From positions 1 through 6,002 of the forward strand of contig CAAFXN010000093.1 of assembly GCA_900766775.1 (NCBI GenBank): a stretch of 6,002 nt of DNA, given 5' to 3'. The notes below the pieces were generated by a model. The model had not been told where the DNA came from. It saw only the letters and a program-made list of their open reading frames with translations, and searched no databases. The stretch is from Bacteroidales bacterium (lineage in GTDB: Bacteria > Bacteroidota > Bacteroidia > Bacteroidales > Paludibacteraceae). The position numbers and the translations under genes are program-made. Shown piece after piece: positions 1 through 6,002 of this stretch (its first letter is position 1; every line of letters starts with the position of its first letter).

Positions 1-1205
1 CGGGCAGCGAGAATCTGCGTGGTGTCGAGCGAGAGGAAGTCTGAGGCACTAACGCTTAATCCACTGATATTCCAACTGTTGTACGAATTAACAAGTGTAG
101 TTGCTGCCTCCGTATAGTTGCCGTTTTTGCTCTTGTACGAGAGGCAGTTCTGTATGCTAAGCGTGCCGTACTTGGTGGTGAAACCGAAGTCGTAGCCGTT
201 GAGGTAGCCGGTGTTGTTGTAGAAACGCATGGTGCCGTCATTGTTGTTCTGGTCGAAGCCTTTGACGGTGTTTGCAACAGCAAGGCTATGGTGCACCAAC
301 ACTTTGTGGTCGGTATATCCTCCGCCCACTTTGAAGCCGTTGCCATTGCCCATGTTCGGGTACTTAGCTAAAGACACCTCCACGGTTTTTCCATCGGCAT
401 CCACCACATTGCGCGGGGTGGCGAACTGGTCGAACCATGCTTTGTCGGTCTCATAGCGCGGGTGGTTGCGCATGTCGTAGTAGGCGGGACCGTTCTTATA
501 GCAGATACAGTTCTCAATAATCGTCTCGGCAGTGGTAACGCGTTGGAAGAAGTCCCACCCGTCATCGGAGTTGTTCCAACTACGGCAGCCAATATAGTGG
601 TTGGGGGCACCGCTGTGCTGCTTGTCGGCAAAACCGTCCGCGTTGCCGCCGAAGTCGCACTGCGTCAGATTGCCCGACTTGTCTAACTCGTAGTCGAAAT
701 TGTCGTGGGAGTCCACGTTCTTGATGATGTTGTATCCGCCTACTTTCATCTGGCAGCCCGTATCCGCCGAACCGTAGATGTCCAAGTGCTCAAACAGACA
801 GTAACTGCCCTCGTTGTAGAGGTTGTTCTTGCCGGAATAGCGAAGAGTCAAGTCCTTGATATGCAGGTAGGTGCAACTGCTTGCAACTTGCAACCCGCGC
901 GTGCCGTAGGCGGTAGTGCGGAAGTCCAAGATGGCGGTCTCCCCCGGGTAGCCGGAGATGACGATATAGGCAGTGCTACTGCCGTTCTTACTGCTGATTT
1001 TGGTATTCCCGAGGTCGTACTGTCCGCCGAGCAGATACAGCGTATCGCCGGCGTTCTTCAACTTACTGATACCCGTGCTCAACGAGCAAGGACTATCATA
1101 CGAACTACCGTTCCCCGTCCCCGCCGGCGCAGCGAAATAGGTCGCTGCTGAGAGAGAAGACGATAAAAATAAGGTGAGCAAAAGAAGTGAAATAGATGCT
1201 TTCAT
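1..1205 (-). CDS. Secreted PL9-like pectate lyase, parallel beta-helix (3' end outside window)
   Basis: The frame is open from the ATG at 1203-1205 to the window edge (401 codons visible, no stop), so the C-terminus is missing. Residues 1-21 look like a Sec signal peptide: Lys2, a hydrophobic core at about 5-14, then SSSLSA with likely cleavage near Ala20/Ala21. No lipobox cysteine is seen. A parallel beta-helix with many Asn/Gly turns follows. The PL9 signature is clear: NADGFAD (Asp190) and NNSDDGWDFF (Asp214, Asp215, Asp218) match the calcium ligands of Dickeya Pel9A as I recall them (Asp209, 233, 234, 237), with identical spacing. GNGNGFKVGG supplies Lys292 at the position of the catalytic base, and GFDQNNN follows, as is typical. 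Family members cleave polygalacturonate or related uronic acid polymers by beta-elimination. The start overlaps the glycosyltransferase stop as ATGA. Family assignment is confident; the substrate is unknown. Confidence 0.9.
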   Translation of the reverse strand, partial: MKASISLLLLTLFLSSSLSAATYFAAPAGTGNGSSYDSPCSLSTGISKLKNAGDTLYLLGGQYDLGNTKISSKNGSSTAYIVISGYPGETAILDFRTTAYGTRGLQVASSCTYLHIKDLTLRYSGKNNLYNEGSYCLFEHLDIYGSADTGCQMKVGGYNIIKNVDSHDNFDYELDKSGNLTQCDFGGNADGFADKQHSGAPNHYIGCRSWNNSDDGWDFFQRVTTAETIIENCICYKNGPAYYDMRNHPRYETDKAWFDQFATPRNVVDADGKTVEVSLAKYPNMGNGNGFKVGGGYTDHKVLVHHSLAVANTVKGFDQNNNDGTMRFYNNTGYLNGYDFGFTTKYGTLSIQNCLSYKSKNGNYTEAATTLVNSYNSWNISGLSVSASDFLSLDTTQILAA

Positions 1206-1933
1206 GATTTTAAGAAATGTATTTTTAGTCGAATAATCGTATATGTTAGCAATAGTCGGTCAGTGAGAGAAGTGGCATTCCGCAATCGTTTTTTCAGTTG
1301 GCGATAGAGTTCTTTCTCTGCTTCGGGACGCTTGCTGGAAGTAGTGGAAGTAGTGTTGAGCGTGTAGTTATAGCCGCAATAGGGTATCATCTTATACATA
1401 GGATGCGCCAACCATAAGTCAATGGAGAATACTACATCTTCGTAAATCATACCCTCCGGAAAACGCAGTTGGTGTTTGTCCAAGAACGCCCTACGATATA
1501 GGCGCATGCACGGGGAGGTGTATTGGTAGAAGTGTTTGGGGTGGTATGCTTTGATATGTTCTCCGTCTTGCTTTACACGGCGGTAAGCTGTTTGTACGCA
1601 GTCTGTTGCATCATCTGCTGCTTGGAGCATAGTGGAGAAATAGTTGCTATCAATGTAGTCATCGGAATCCACGAAGGCAATATATTTCCCTTTGGCGTGT
1701 TGCAATCCGGCGTTGCGTGCCGCTGATTGTCCTTGGTTCGGTTGGTGATACACCTCAATACGCGAGTCCTTTGCCTGCCATTCGTCTGCTATCGCACCAC
1801 TATTGTCCGTAGAGCCATCGTCTATGAGTAGGATTTGCAGGTCGCTGTAGGTCTGATTGACCAGCGACTCGATGCACTTTGACAGATAGGCAGCGGTGTT
1901 GTAAACGGGCACTATGATACTTACTATAGGCAT
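1202..1933 (-). CDS. Family 2 glycosyltransferase (GT-A fold)
   Basis: This 243-residue protein transfers a sugar from a nucleotide-sugar donor to a growing glycan at the cytoplasmic side of the membrane. The N-terminus MPIVSIIVPVYNTAAYL is the classic GT2 opening. DDGS (38-41) contacts the nucleotide, NQGQSAARNAGL (66-77) follows, and DSD (89-91) is the metal-binding DxD. EDVVFS (165-170) carries the likely acidic catalytic residue. The C-terminus is short for the family (many are about 300 residues) and ends in a basic, hydrophobic stretch (about 226-243) that could be membrane-associated. The frame extends upstream to 2029, but the ATG at 1931-1933 was chosen because the conserved domain begins directly there. 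It overlaps the end of the preceding GT4 gene by 10 nt and its TGA overlaps the lyase ATG. Donor and acceptor cannot be read from the sequence. Confidence 0.93.
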   Translation of the reverse strand: MPIVSIIVPVYNTAAYLSKCIESLVNQTYSDLQILLIDDGSTDNSGAIADEWQAKDSRIEVYHQPNQGQSAARNAGLQHAKGKYIAFVDSDDYIDSNYFSTMLQAADDATDCVQTAYRRVKQDGEHIKAYHPKHFYQYTSPCMRLYRRAFLDKHQLRFPEGMIYEDVVFSIDLWLAHPMYKMIPYCGYNYTLNTTSTTSSKRPEAEKELYRQLKKRLRNATSLTDRLLLTYTIIRLKIHFLKS

Positions 1934-3027
1934 TGCAAAAATAGTTCTTCGAACTGTCGGGCTTGGTACTCGCGGGAGAATTGCTCTTTGTTTCTCACCT
2001 CTTGGTGGGTATATCCGTTGGCTTGCCACTCGTGGTACTTCTCCAAGATGAACTGCTTTATCTCCTCCTTGCTGTCAGTGGCGATACCGGCATTGGTATT
2101 CTGAATGGTCGCCGCCAAGACACTTTCGTCTGACGGGAAACACAAGATGGGTTTTTCGCAGCCCAAAGCCTCGTAGAACTTAGTGGTCATCATTCCTTTT
2201 GCCGACTTATTGGTCAAGACCATACAGATACTGCTGCGTCTGATTTCATCGCCAACGGTGGTTATGGGAATAGGATTATGCGTGGGGGTGTGGTAGTTCA
2301 ACACGATGTCCGATATGTTCAGTTCACGGACAGCCTGTTCTATGGGTGTGGGGTCTTGAAACTCGTATATCTTCCCGATGTATGATATGAGGAATTGCGG
2401 GTGCTTGACAGGAGCAAAATAAAACTGCTCTGGCGCATAGCCGTTGTATATCAAATGCACATTGGGATTGATAGTGCGTTGGATAAACTCCACATGCCAT
2501 GGAGATACGGTGGCTACTATATCTGCCCGCCTGAGTGCTTGGTTTCTACGGCGTATATTGACATTCCGATACCATTGGCGGAATGGACGTGTCCACCACT
2601 GGCGATGGCTCTGGTATTGCGCTCCGGGTACTTGCTCTTCCAAATCACGGATATCTGCTATGAACGGGATATGGCGGCTGCGGGCAACCTCATAGGCTGC
2701 GCGGAGCGGGAAAGTAGAGAAGGTGGTGCAGAAGACTACATCGTAACGGGAGTCGGCAGTGGCTTGCTGTACCCACTTAGAGAACTTGCGGTTGCGGTAG
2801 TCTGTCAGCAAAGACCAAAAGGATTGTATCGCCCACTGCCATAGTTTCTGACGAATGGGCTTCTCATAAATAGGATAATCATGCGGGAAGTCGTGCGGCT
2901 GAAACTGCTCGGTATAGACATCAATGGAATAGCCCTGTTGCGTGAGATAATCACACAGAAAACGCAGGCGCGGCGCGTAAGAAGGCTTTCCATAGGGGTC
3001 AGTCAGTATGAGTATGCGTGGTTTCAT
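1924..3027 (-). CDS. GT4-type glycosyltransferase (GT-B fold)
   Basis: This 367-residue protein has no signal peptide. The N-terminal Rossmann-like domain begins MKPRILILTDPYGKPSYAPRL, the usual start of GT4 enzymes of capsule and O-antigen clusters. ADIRDLEEQ (124-132) corresponds to the family's DIRDLW-type motif. TVSPWHVEF (173-181) and YNGYAPEQF (194-202, the NG-V/D region) mark the domain junction. The C-terminal domain starts near ISYIGKIYEF (214-223) and carries KFYEALGCEKPIL (283-295), the nucleotide-sugar binding segment with Glu286 and Glu291. Its length is normal for the family. The ATG overlaps the stop of the deacetylase-like gene as ATGA, and its TAG lies within the start of the GT2 gene, so it is probably translated from the same message as both. 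It likely adds one sugar to a lipid-linked surface glycan; linkage and donor are unknown. Confidence 0.9.
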   Translation of the reverse strand: MKPRILILTDPYGKPSYAPRLRFLCDYLTQQGYSIDVYTEQFQPHDFPHDYPIYEKPIRQKLWQWAIQSFWSLLTDYRNRKFSKWVQQATADSRYDVVFCTTFSTFPLRAAYEVARSRHIPFIADIRDLEEQVPGAQYQSHRQWWTRPFRQWYRNVNIRRRNQALRRADIVATVSPWHVEFIQRTINPNVHLIYNGYAPEQFYFAPVKHPQFLISYIGKIYEFQDPTPIEQAVRELNISDIVLNYHTPTHNPIPITTVGDEIRRSSICMVLTNKSAKGMMTTKFYEALGCEKPILCFPSDESVLAATIQNTNAGIATDSKEEIKQFILEKYHEWQANGYTHQEVRNKEQFSREYQARQFEELFLQCL

Positions 3028-4289
3028 GCGTGTTTGGTATAGTGGCGAAGACCTTTCAGCAATTTGATATATAAGGACTTATGATATGGATTGCCGGAGG
3101 GATTGCTGTTGTGCCAGAGGAGGGTGATGTCGCCGGCGTATTGGCGGACTTTGTCGAAGAGTTGCTCGCAGAAGAAGTAGGCTTCGTCCTCGGTTTGGAG
3201 GTTCATGTAGTTGGTGTTGCTTAGGGTGCAGTCCATGACCGTGAGGGGATGGAGCGTGAGCGGGGTGAGGGTGTAGGTCTTTGGGTTAATCCACCGCACA
3301 GGGCGCGAGGTCTGCAAGCGGAAGCCTGCTTGGTCGGGGAACGCCATCGTGAAGTCATCGGTTACCCCTGCATCGGCAAGGGCTTGCATGTTGTCAATGG
3401 AGCAGCGGAGGTAGTGGCTGCGGTGGAGGAAGGAGCCAGGAGCCAGGAGCCAGGAACCAGGACTTGTTACATTCGTCTCTGAGCACTTAGAGTCGGGACT
3501 ATTGAGTCTTTGTTCCTTGTTCTTGGGTCCTTGTTCCCATCCGTAGTAACTTGAATGGATACCGAGGCGGGCGTGGGATTGGAGGAGGAGCGCTTCTAAT
3601 TGCTTGTAGTCAGTGCCTTGCAGGTTGTATTGCGGGTAGTCGTAGCCCTTTCCTTGCGTGTGTTTGACGAAGTAGATGACCTCGGCGGTTGGCACTTTGG
3701 CATCCTGCTCTATGAGCCACGGGAAGGTATAGACAGGGTCGCGGCGGATGTCGGTCAGGGCATTGAGGGCTTGGCTTATCTCGCCGCGGTAGAGTCCGCC
3801 CAAGAAGCCGCGCAGGTGGCGGTATTGGGAGATGGTGTCGATGTCGTGAGTGAGATAGATATGGTTGTAGCGAGGTGCGGGCATATCCAGTTCGAGGTGT
3901 TTCATTAGGATATGCGCGTACTCGTCTATGATGGGGATTTGCAAGCGGTTGCCGTGTCCGAGGATGGAGTAGCGGGCGCAGAAACGACCGTGTTCGTCGC
4001 GCTGATGGTTGAGCAGTTCTTCGGCGCGGGAGATGAAGAAGAAGGTGTTGTAGATGAGGTCGGTGCGGATGACAAGCGTCTTGCCGCGTTGCTCCATCTG
4101 CGGGCGATTCATGTCGGGCAGGACAAGGCTGTTGCCCAAGAAGCCGTTGGGCACGATGACCACGGCATACTGATTCCACTCCTGTTCGTCGGCGGTGTAG
4201 CCGATACGCTGCGCCGCCTCGGTGTTGCCGTAGAGGAGGAACTGCTTGATGTAGTCGATGATTGGATGAATGTCCGATGTGGTTGCCAT
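3024..4289 (-). CDS. Polysaccharide deacetylase-like protein (DUF7033 type), with repeat-derived insert
   Basis: This 421-residue protein has no signal peptide or membrane segment, so it should act in the cytoplasm. The architecture resembles Bacteroidota DUF7033/polysaccharide deacetylase proteins of surface glycan clusters: an N-terminal domain (about 1-140), then a NodB-like barrel. YLTHDIDT (145-152) is deacetylase motif 1, with Asp149 and Asp151 as likely base and metal ligand. LGIHSSYY (242-249) supplies His245, a single histidine rather than the canonical HxxxH pair. SHYLR (291-295), MAFPDQAGFR (315-324) and LLWHNSN (390-396, His393) are further conserved-looking blocks. Residues about 251-286 are encoded by a low-complexity inverted repeat, where relatives as I recall have a charged helix. 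It may N- or O-deacetylate a glycan intermediate before export; activity is not certain. The ATG at 4287-4289 was chosen as the first start after the intergenic gap. The stop overlaps the GT4 start. Confidence 0.82.
   Translation of the reverse strand: MATTSDIHPIIDYIKQFLLYGNTEAAQRIGYTADEQEWNQYAVVIVPNGFLGNSLVLPDMNRPQMEQRGKTLVIRTDLIYNTFFFISRAEELLNHQRDEHGRFCARYSILGHGNRLQIPIIDEYAHILMKHLELDMPAPRYNHIYLTHDIDTISQYRHLRGFLGGLYRGEISQALNALTDIRRDPVYTFPWLIEQDAKVPTAEVIYFVKHTQGKGYDYPQYNLQGTDYKQLEALLLQSHARLGIHSSYYGWEQGPKNKEQRLNSPDSKCSETNVTSPGSWLLAPGSFLHRSHYLRCSIDNMQALADAGVTDDFTMAFPDQAGFRLQTSRPVRWINPKTYTLTPLTLHPLTVMDCTLSNTNYMNLQTEDEAYFFCEQLFDKVRQYAGDITLLWHNSNPSGNPYHKSLYIKLLKGLRHYTKHA
3432..3537. repeat. Composite imperfect inverted repeat of 7-nt units inside the deacetylase gene
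   Basis: On the plus strand, 3432-3462 consists of three GGAGCCA units, one GGAACCA and a final GGA. The reverse complement of 3507-3537 consists of GGAACAA, GGACCCA, AGAACAA, GGAACAA and AGA. The two 31-nt arms agree at 23 positions and enclose a 44-nt spacer. The spacer holds smaller palindromes: CTCTGAG/CTTAGAG (3476-3491) and AGTC/GACT (3491-3500). The element sits in frame and encodes about residues 251-286, including PGSWLLAPGSF. The composition is unlike the surrounding gene. It looks like an inserted or expanded short repeat; whether other copies exist in the genome cannot be seen here. Confidence 0.8.
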
Positions 4290-4311
4290 ATTCTCTGCTT
4301 TTAGTCTGCTC

Positions 4312-4355
4312 TCGTTGCCGTGTCGTTGCCGTCCTTTTGCCGACTTTTTACCGTA
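4312..4355. repeat. Four-copy 11-bp phased repeat upstream of the glycan operon
   Basis: TTGCCG occurs at 4315-4320, 4326-4331 and 4337-4342, and TTACCG at 4348-4353, so the four cores are spaced exactly 11 bp apart. The first two units share the longer TCGTTGCCGT (4312-4321 and 4323-4332). The array ends 22 bp before the deacetylase-like start codon. An 11-bp step is about one helical turn, so all cores face the same side of the DNA, which would suit a protein binding array. It could equally be a decayed tandem repeat. Confidence 0.6.
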
Positions 4356-4357
4356 AT

Positions 4358-4384
4358 TGACAGCCCGGAGTCCTTACTCTGTCA
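4358..4384 (-). terminator. Possible hairpin after the ABC-F gene (weak terminator candidate)
   Basis: Read on the minus strand, TGACA pairs with TGTCA and an inner GAGT pairs with ACTC around an AAGG loop. A 5-nt bulge (CGGGC) sits on one side. The hairpin begins 12 bp after the ABC-F stop. No T-run follows it in the direction of transcription, so it is not a standard intrinsic terminator. It may mark a weak transcript boundary or an mRNA 3' end between the ABC-F gene and the glycan operon. Confidence 0.3.
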
Positions 4385-4395
4385 GGTATTTGTTT

Positions 4396-6002
4396 TTACT
4401 CGCTTAGGATTTCCCACTCGTAGAGTTTTTGCTCTATCTCGCGTTTGATATGCTCGTAGCGTTGAAAGTTCTCGGGGGTCTGTTGCGCGGGGTCGGCAGC
4501 CATCGTGTCTTCGAGCGTTTTCTGCTCCGCCTCGAGTCGGGCGATGGCGGCTTCAGTCTCGGCTATCTGTTTCTCTTTCTTGCGTCGTGCGGCGGCTTCC
4601 GCCTTCTGGGCGGCATAAGCGGACTGTCCCGATGATGCCGAGGGCGTTGTTTCCGTATTTTCCGTTGTTTTCGTTGTCTGCGTCTTGCGTTCGAGGTCTT
4701 GTAGTGAGTCGAGTCGTTTGGATTGTAGGAAGTCGTAGATGCCGCCGAGGTGTTCGCGGACGTGTCCTCCGCCGAACTCATAGACCTTGCTGACGAGCCC
4801 GTCGAGGAAGTCGCGGTCGTGGCTGACGCAAATGACGGTGCCGTTGAAGTCCTGCAAAGCGGCTTTCAGCACGTCTTTGGACTGCATATCAAGGTGGTTG
4901 GTCGGCTCGTCGAGGATAAGGAGGTTGCAGGGCTCGAGCAGGAGGCGAATCATCGCGAGGCGGCTTCGCTCGCCGCCGGAGAGCACTTTCACTTTCTTCT
5001 CCGACGCTTCACCGCCGAACATGAACGCGCCGAGTATGTCGCGTATCTTAGTGCGGATGTCGCCCACCGCCACATAGTCGATGGTCTGGAAGACCGTCAG
5101 GTTCTCGTCGAGGAGAGCGGCTTGGTTTTGGGCGAAATAGCCTATCTTGACATTGTGTCCGATTTTGAGCGTGCCCACGTAGTCGAGTTGCCCCATGATA
5201 CACTTGACGAGCGTGGACTTACCCTCGCCGTTCTTGCCGACGAATGCCACTTTCTCTCCGCGGCGGATGGTGAATGTAACATCCTGAAAGACTGTATGTT
5301 CGCCGAAGTCCTTGCGTAGGTCTTCCACGATAAGGGGGAAGTCGCCGCTGCGTGGGGCTGGCGGGAAACGGAGGTTCAGGCGCGAGGTGTCCTCGATGTC
5401 CACCTCAAGGCGCTCTATCTTCTCCAACTGCTTGATGCGGGACTGCACCTGTACGGCTTTGGTGGCTTTGTAGCGGAAGCGCTCGATGAAGTCCTCTGTC
5501 TCTTGAATCATCTTCTGCTGGTTGAGGTAGGCACGCACTTGCTGCTCGTGGCGCTCGCGGCGCAGTTCGAGGAAGTGGGAGTAGTTGACATTGTAGTCGT
5601 AGATACGACCAAGGGTGATTTCGATGGTGCGGTTGGTCGCGTTGTCGATGAACTTGCGGTCGTGCGAGACAAGGATGAGTGCGCTCGGCGAGGTACGCAG
5701 GAAGTCCTCAAGCCACTGGATGGACTCTATGTCAAGGTGGTTGGTCGGCTCGTCCAATAAAAGAAGGTCGGGGTGGCGCAAGAGGATTTTCGCTAACTCG
5801 ATACGCATCCGCCATCCGCCGGAGAACTCAGAACAAGGGCGGTCGAAGTCCTTGCGCTCGAAGCCGAGCCCGATGATGGTGCGGTCCATCTCTGCTATTC
5901 GCCTTGCCTGCTCCTCCAATGGTGCGTCGGCAAAGACGGAGGACACATCCTCGCGGAGGGTCTTACCGTCGGTATGCATCATCACCTGCGGCAGGTAGCC
6001 GA
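4396..6002 (-). CDS. ABC-F family ATPase, YheS/Uup-like (5' end outside window)
   Basis: ABC-F proteins are soluble twin-ATPase factors that bind the ribosomal E site and rescue or tune translation; they lack membrane domains. The frame is open to the window edge and begins GYLPQ, so the true start and the first Walker A lie outside. The GTG at 5983-5985 is not the start. Of 534 visible residues, NBD1 shows signature FSGGW (Ser60) and LLLLDEPTNHLD (Asp83, Glu84). The inter-domain linker (about 120-195) is helical and charged, with FIERFRYKATKAVQVQSRIKQLE resembling YheS-type proteins. NBD2 shows Walker A GKNGEGKST (255-263), signature LSGGE (Ser341) and LLILDEPTNHLD (Asp364, Glu365). A Thr/Ser-rich spacer precedes a C-terminal coiled coil ending KLYEWEILSE. 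Both visible catalytic glutamates are intact. It is probably a housekeeping gene flanking the glycan operon; a resistance role cannot be excluded but is not indicated. Confidence 0.93.
   Translation of the reverse strand, partial: GYLPQVMMHTDGKTLREDVSSVFADAPLEEQARRIAEMDRTIIGLGFERKDFDRPCSEFSGGWRMRIELAKILLRHPDLLLLDEPTNHLDIESIQWLEDFLRTSPSALILVSHDRKFIDNATNRTIEITLGRIYDYNVNYSHFLELRRERHEQQVRAYLNQQKMIQETEDFIERFRYKATKAVQVQSRIKQLEKIERLEVDIEDTSRLNLRFPPAPRSGDFPLIVEDLRKDFGEHTVFQDVTFTIRRGEKVAFVGKNGEGKSTLVKCIMGQLDYVGTLKIGHNVKIGYFAQNQAALLDENLTVFQTIDYVAVGDIRTKIRDILGAFMFGGEASEKKVKVLSGGERSRLAMIRLLLEPCNLLILDEPTNHLDMQSKDVLKAALQDFNGTVICVSHDRDFLDGLVSKVYEFGGGHVREHLGGIYDFLQSKRLDSLQDLERKTQTTKTTENTETTPSASSGQSAYAAQKAEAAARRKKEKQIAETEAAIARLEAEQKTLEDTMAADPAQQTPENFQRYEHIKREIEQKLYEWEILSE

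Larger units (their letters stand above)
4290..4395 (-). promoter_or_regulatory. Gap between ABC-F gene and glycan operon; probable promoter region
   Basis: This is the only intergenic stretch in the window. It is the natural place for a promoter of the four-gene operon, since the downstream genes all overlap. I found no match to the Bacteroidota -7 element TANNTTTG on the minus strand. What it does hold is the hairpin at 4358-4384 and the phased repeat at 4312-4355. A weak AGAG lies just ahead of the ATG. The promoter assignment rests on position only. Confidence 0.35.

Noticed and set aside
1943..1955. AGTTC/GAACT hairpin followed on the minus strand by ATTTTTG, resembling a small terminator
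   Set aside because: A 5-bp stem with a 3-nt loop is too weak, and it lies within overlapping co-directional genes; the T-run more likely reflects the A/T-rich leader of the GT2 start.
1934..2029. Upstream extension of the GT2 reading frame with an alternative start at 2029
   Set aside because: The extra 32 residues lie inside the GT4 gene and look like its out-of-frame translation; the conserved GT2 domain starts exactly at the ATG at 1931-1933.
3432..3537. CRISPR-like array
   Set aside because: The units are 7 nt with no spacers between them; repeat length and layout do not fit CRISPR.
3610..4179. Minus-strand 189-codon frame overlapping the deacetylase-like gene
   Set aside because: Its product is rich in His, Arg and Pro, typical of a frame-shifted reading of the real gene, and it resembles no protein family.
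3912..4304. Plus-strand open frame of 130 codons, and other long plus-strand frames at 4750-5319, 705-1151 and 2395-2844
   Set aside because: All are antisense to genes with clear conserved motifs, show no domain of their own and have repetitive, valine- or arginine-rich shadow composition.
4357..4395. Plus-strand TTGACA with downstream T-rich sequence, resembling a sigma-70 -35 box or a plus-strand terminator
   Set aside because: No plus-strand gene exists on either side, and the Bacteroidota housekeeping promoter differs from TTGACA/TATAAT.
5983..5985. GTG as the start of the ABC-F gene
   Set aside because: The frame continues in coding-like sequence (GYLPQ) to the window edge and NBD1 would lack its Walker A; the real start is outside the window.

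Overview
The window reads as part of a Bacteroidales chromosome (Prevotellaceae- or Bacteroidaceae-like). The evidence is indirect. Start codons are preceded by A/T-rich stretches without clear Shine-Dalgarno sequences. The cytoplasmic DUF7033-type polysaccharide deacetylase-like protein and the family PL9-like secreted lyase are of kinds common in that order. No RNA gene settles the taxonomy. All five genes lie on the minus strand, so transcription runs from high to low coordinates, and the window is almost entirely coding.

In transcription order: (1) 6002-4396 is the 3' five-sixths or so of an ABC-F ATPase gene (translation factor type, YheS/Uup-like), cut at its 5' end by the window edge. 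(2) A 106-base gap (4290-4395) holds an imperfect hairpin and a strikingly regular 11-bp-phased TTGCCG/TTACCG repeat. (3) 4289-3024 encodes a polysaccharide deacetylase-like protein with an in-frame repeat insertion. (4) 3027-1924 encodes a GT-B fold, GT4-type glycosyltransferase. (5) 1933-1202 encodes a GT-A fold, family 2 glycosyltransferase. (6) 1205-1 encodes a secreted right-handed parallel beta-helix protein of the PL9 pectate lyase type, cut at its 3' end by the window edge.

Genes 3 to 6 overlap head to tail: ATGA at 3024-3027, 10 nt at 1924-1933, and ATGA at 1202-1205. They therefore look like one translationally coupled polysaccharide operon. Two glycosyltransferases and a cytoplasmic carbohydrate deacetylase suggest assembly of a surface glycan (capsule, exopolysaccharide or O-antigen). 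The PL9-like protein carries a Sec signal peptide and appears to keep the calcium ligands and catalytic lysine of its family, so it would act outside the cytoplasm. It may trim, release or edit the glycan made by the upstream enzymes; this role is inferred from gene order only.

The most notable points are the lyase coupled to a biosynthetic glycosyltransferase, and the 106-bp composite inverted repeat of 7-nt units embedded in the deacetylase gene, where a change in unit number would shift the reading frame. The phased repeat ahead of the cluster comes next.
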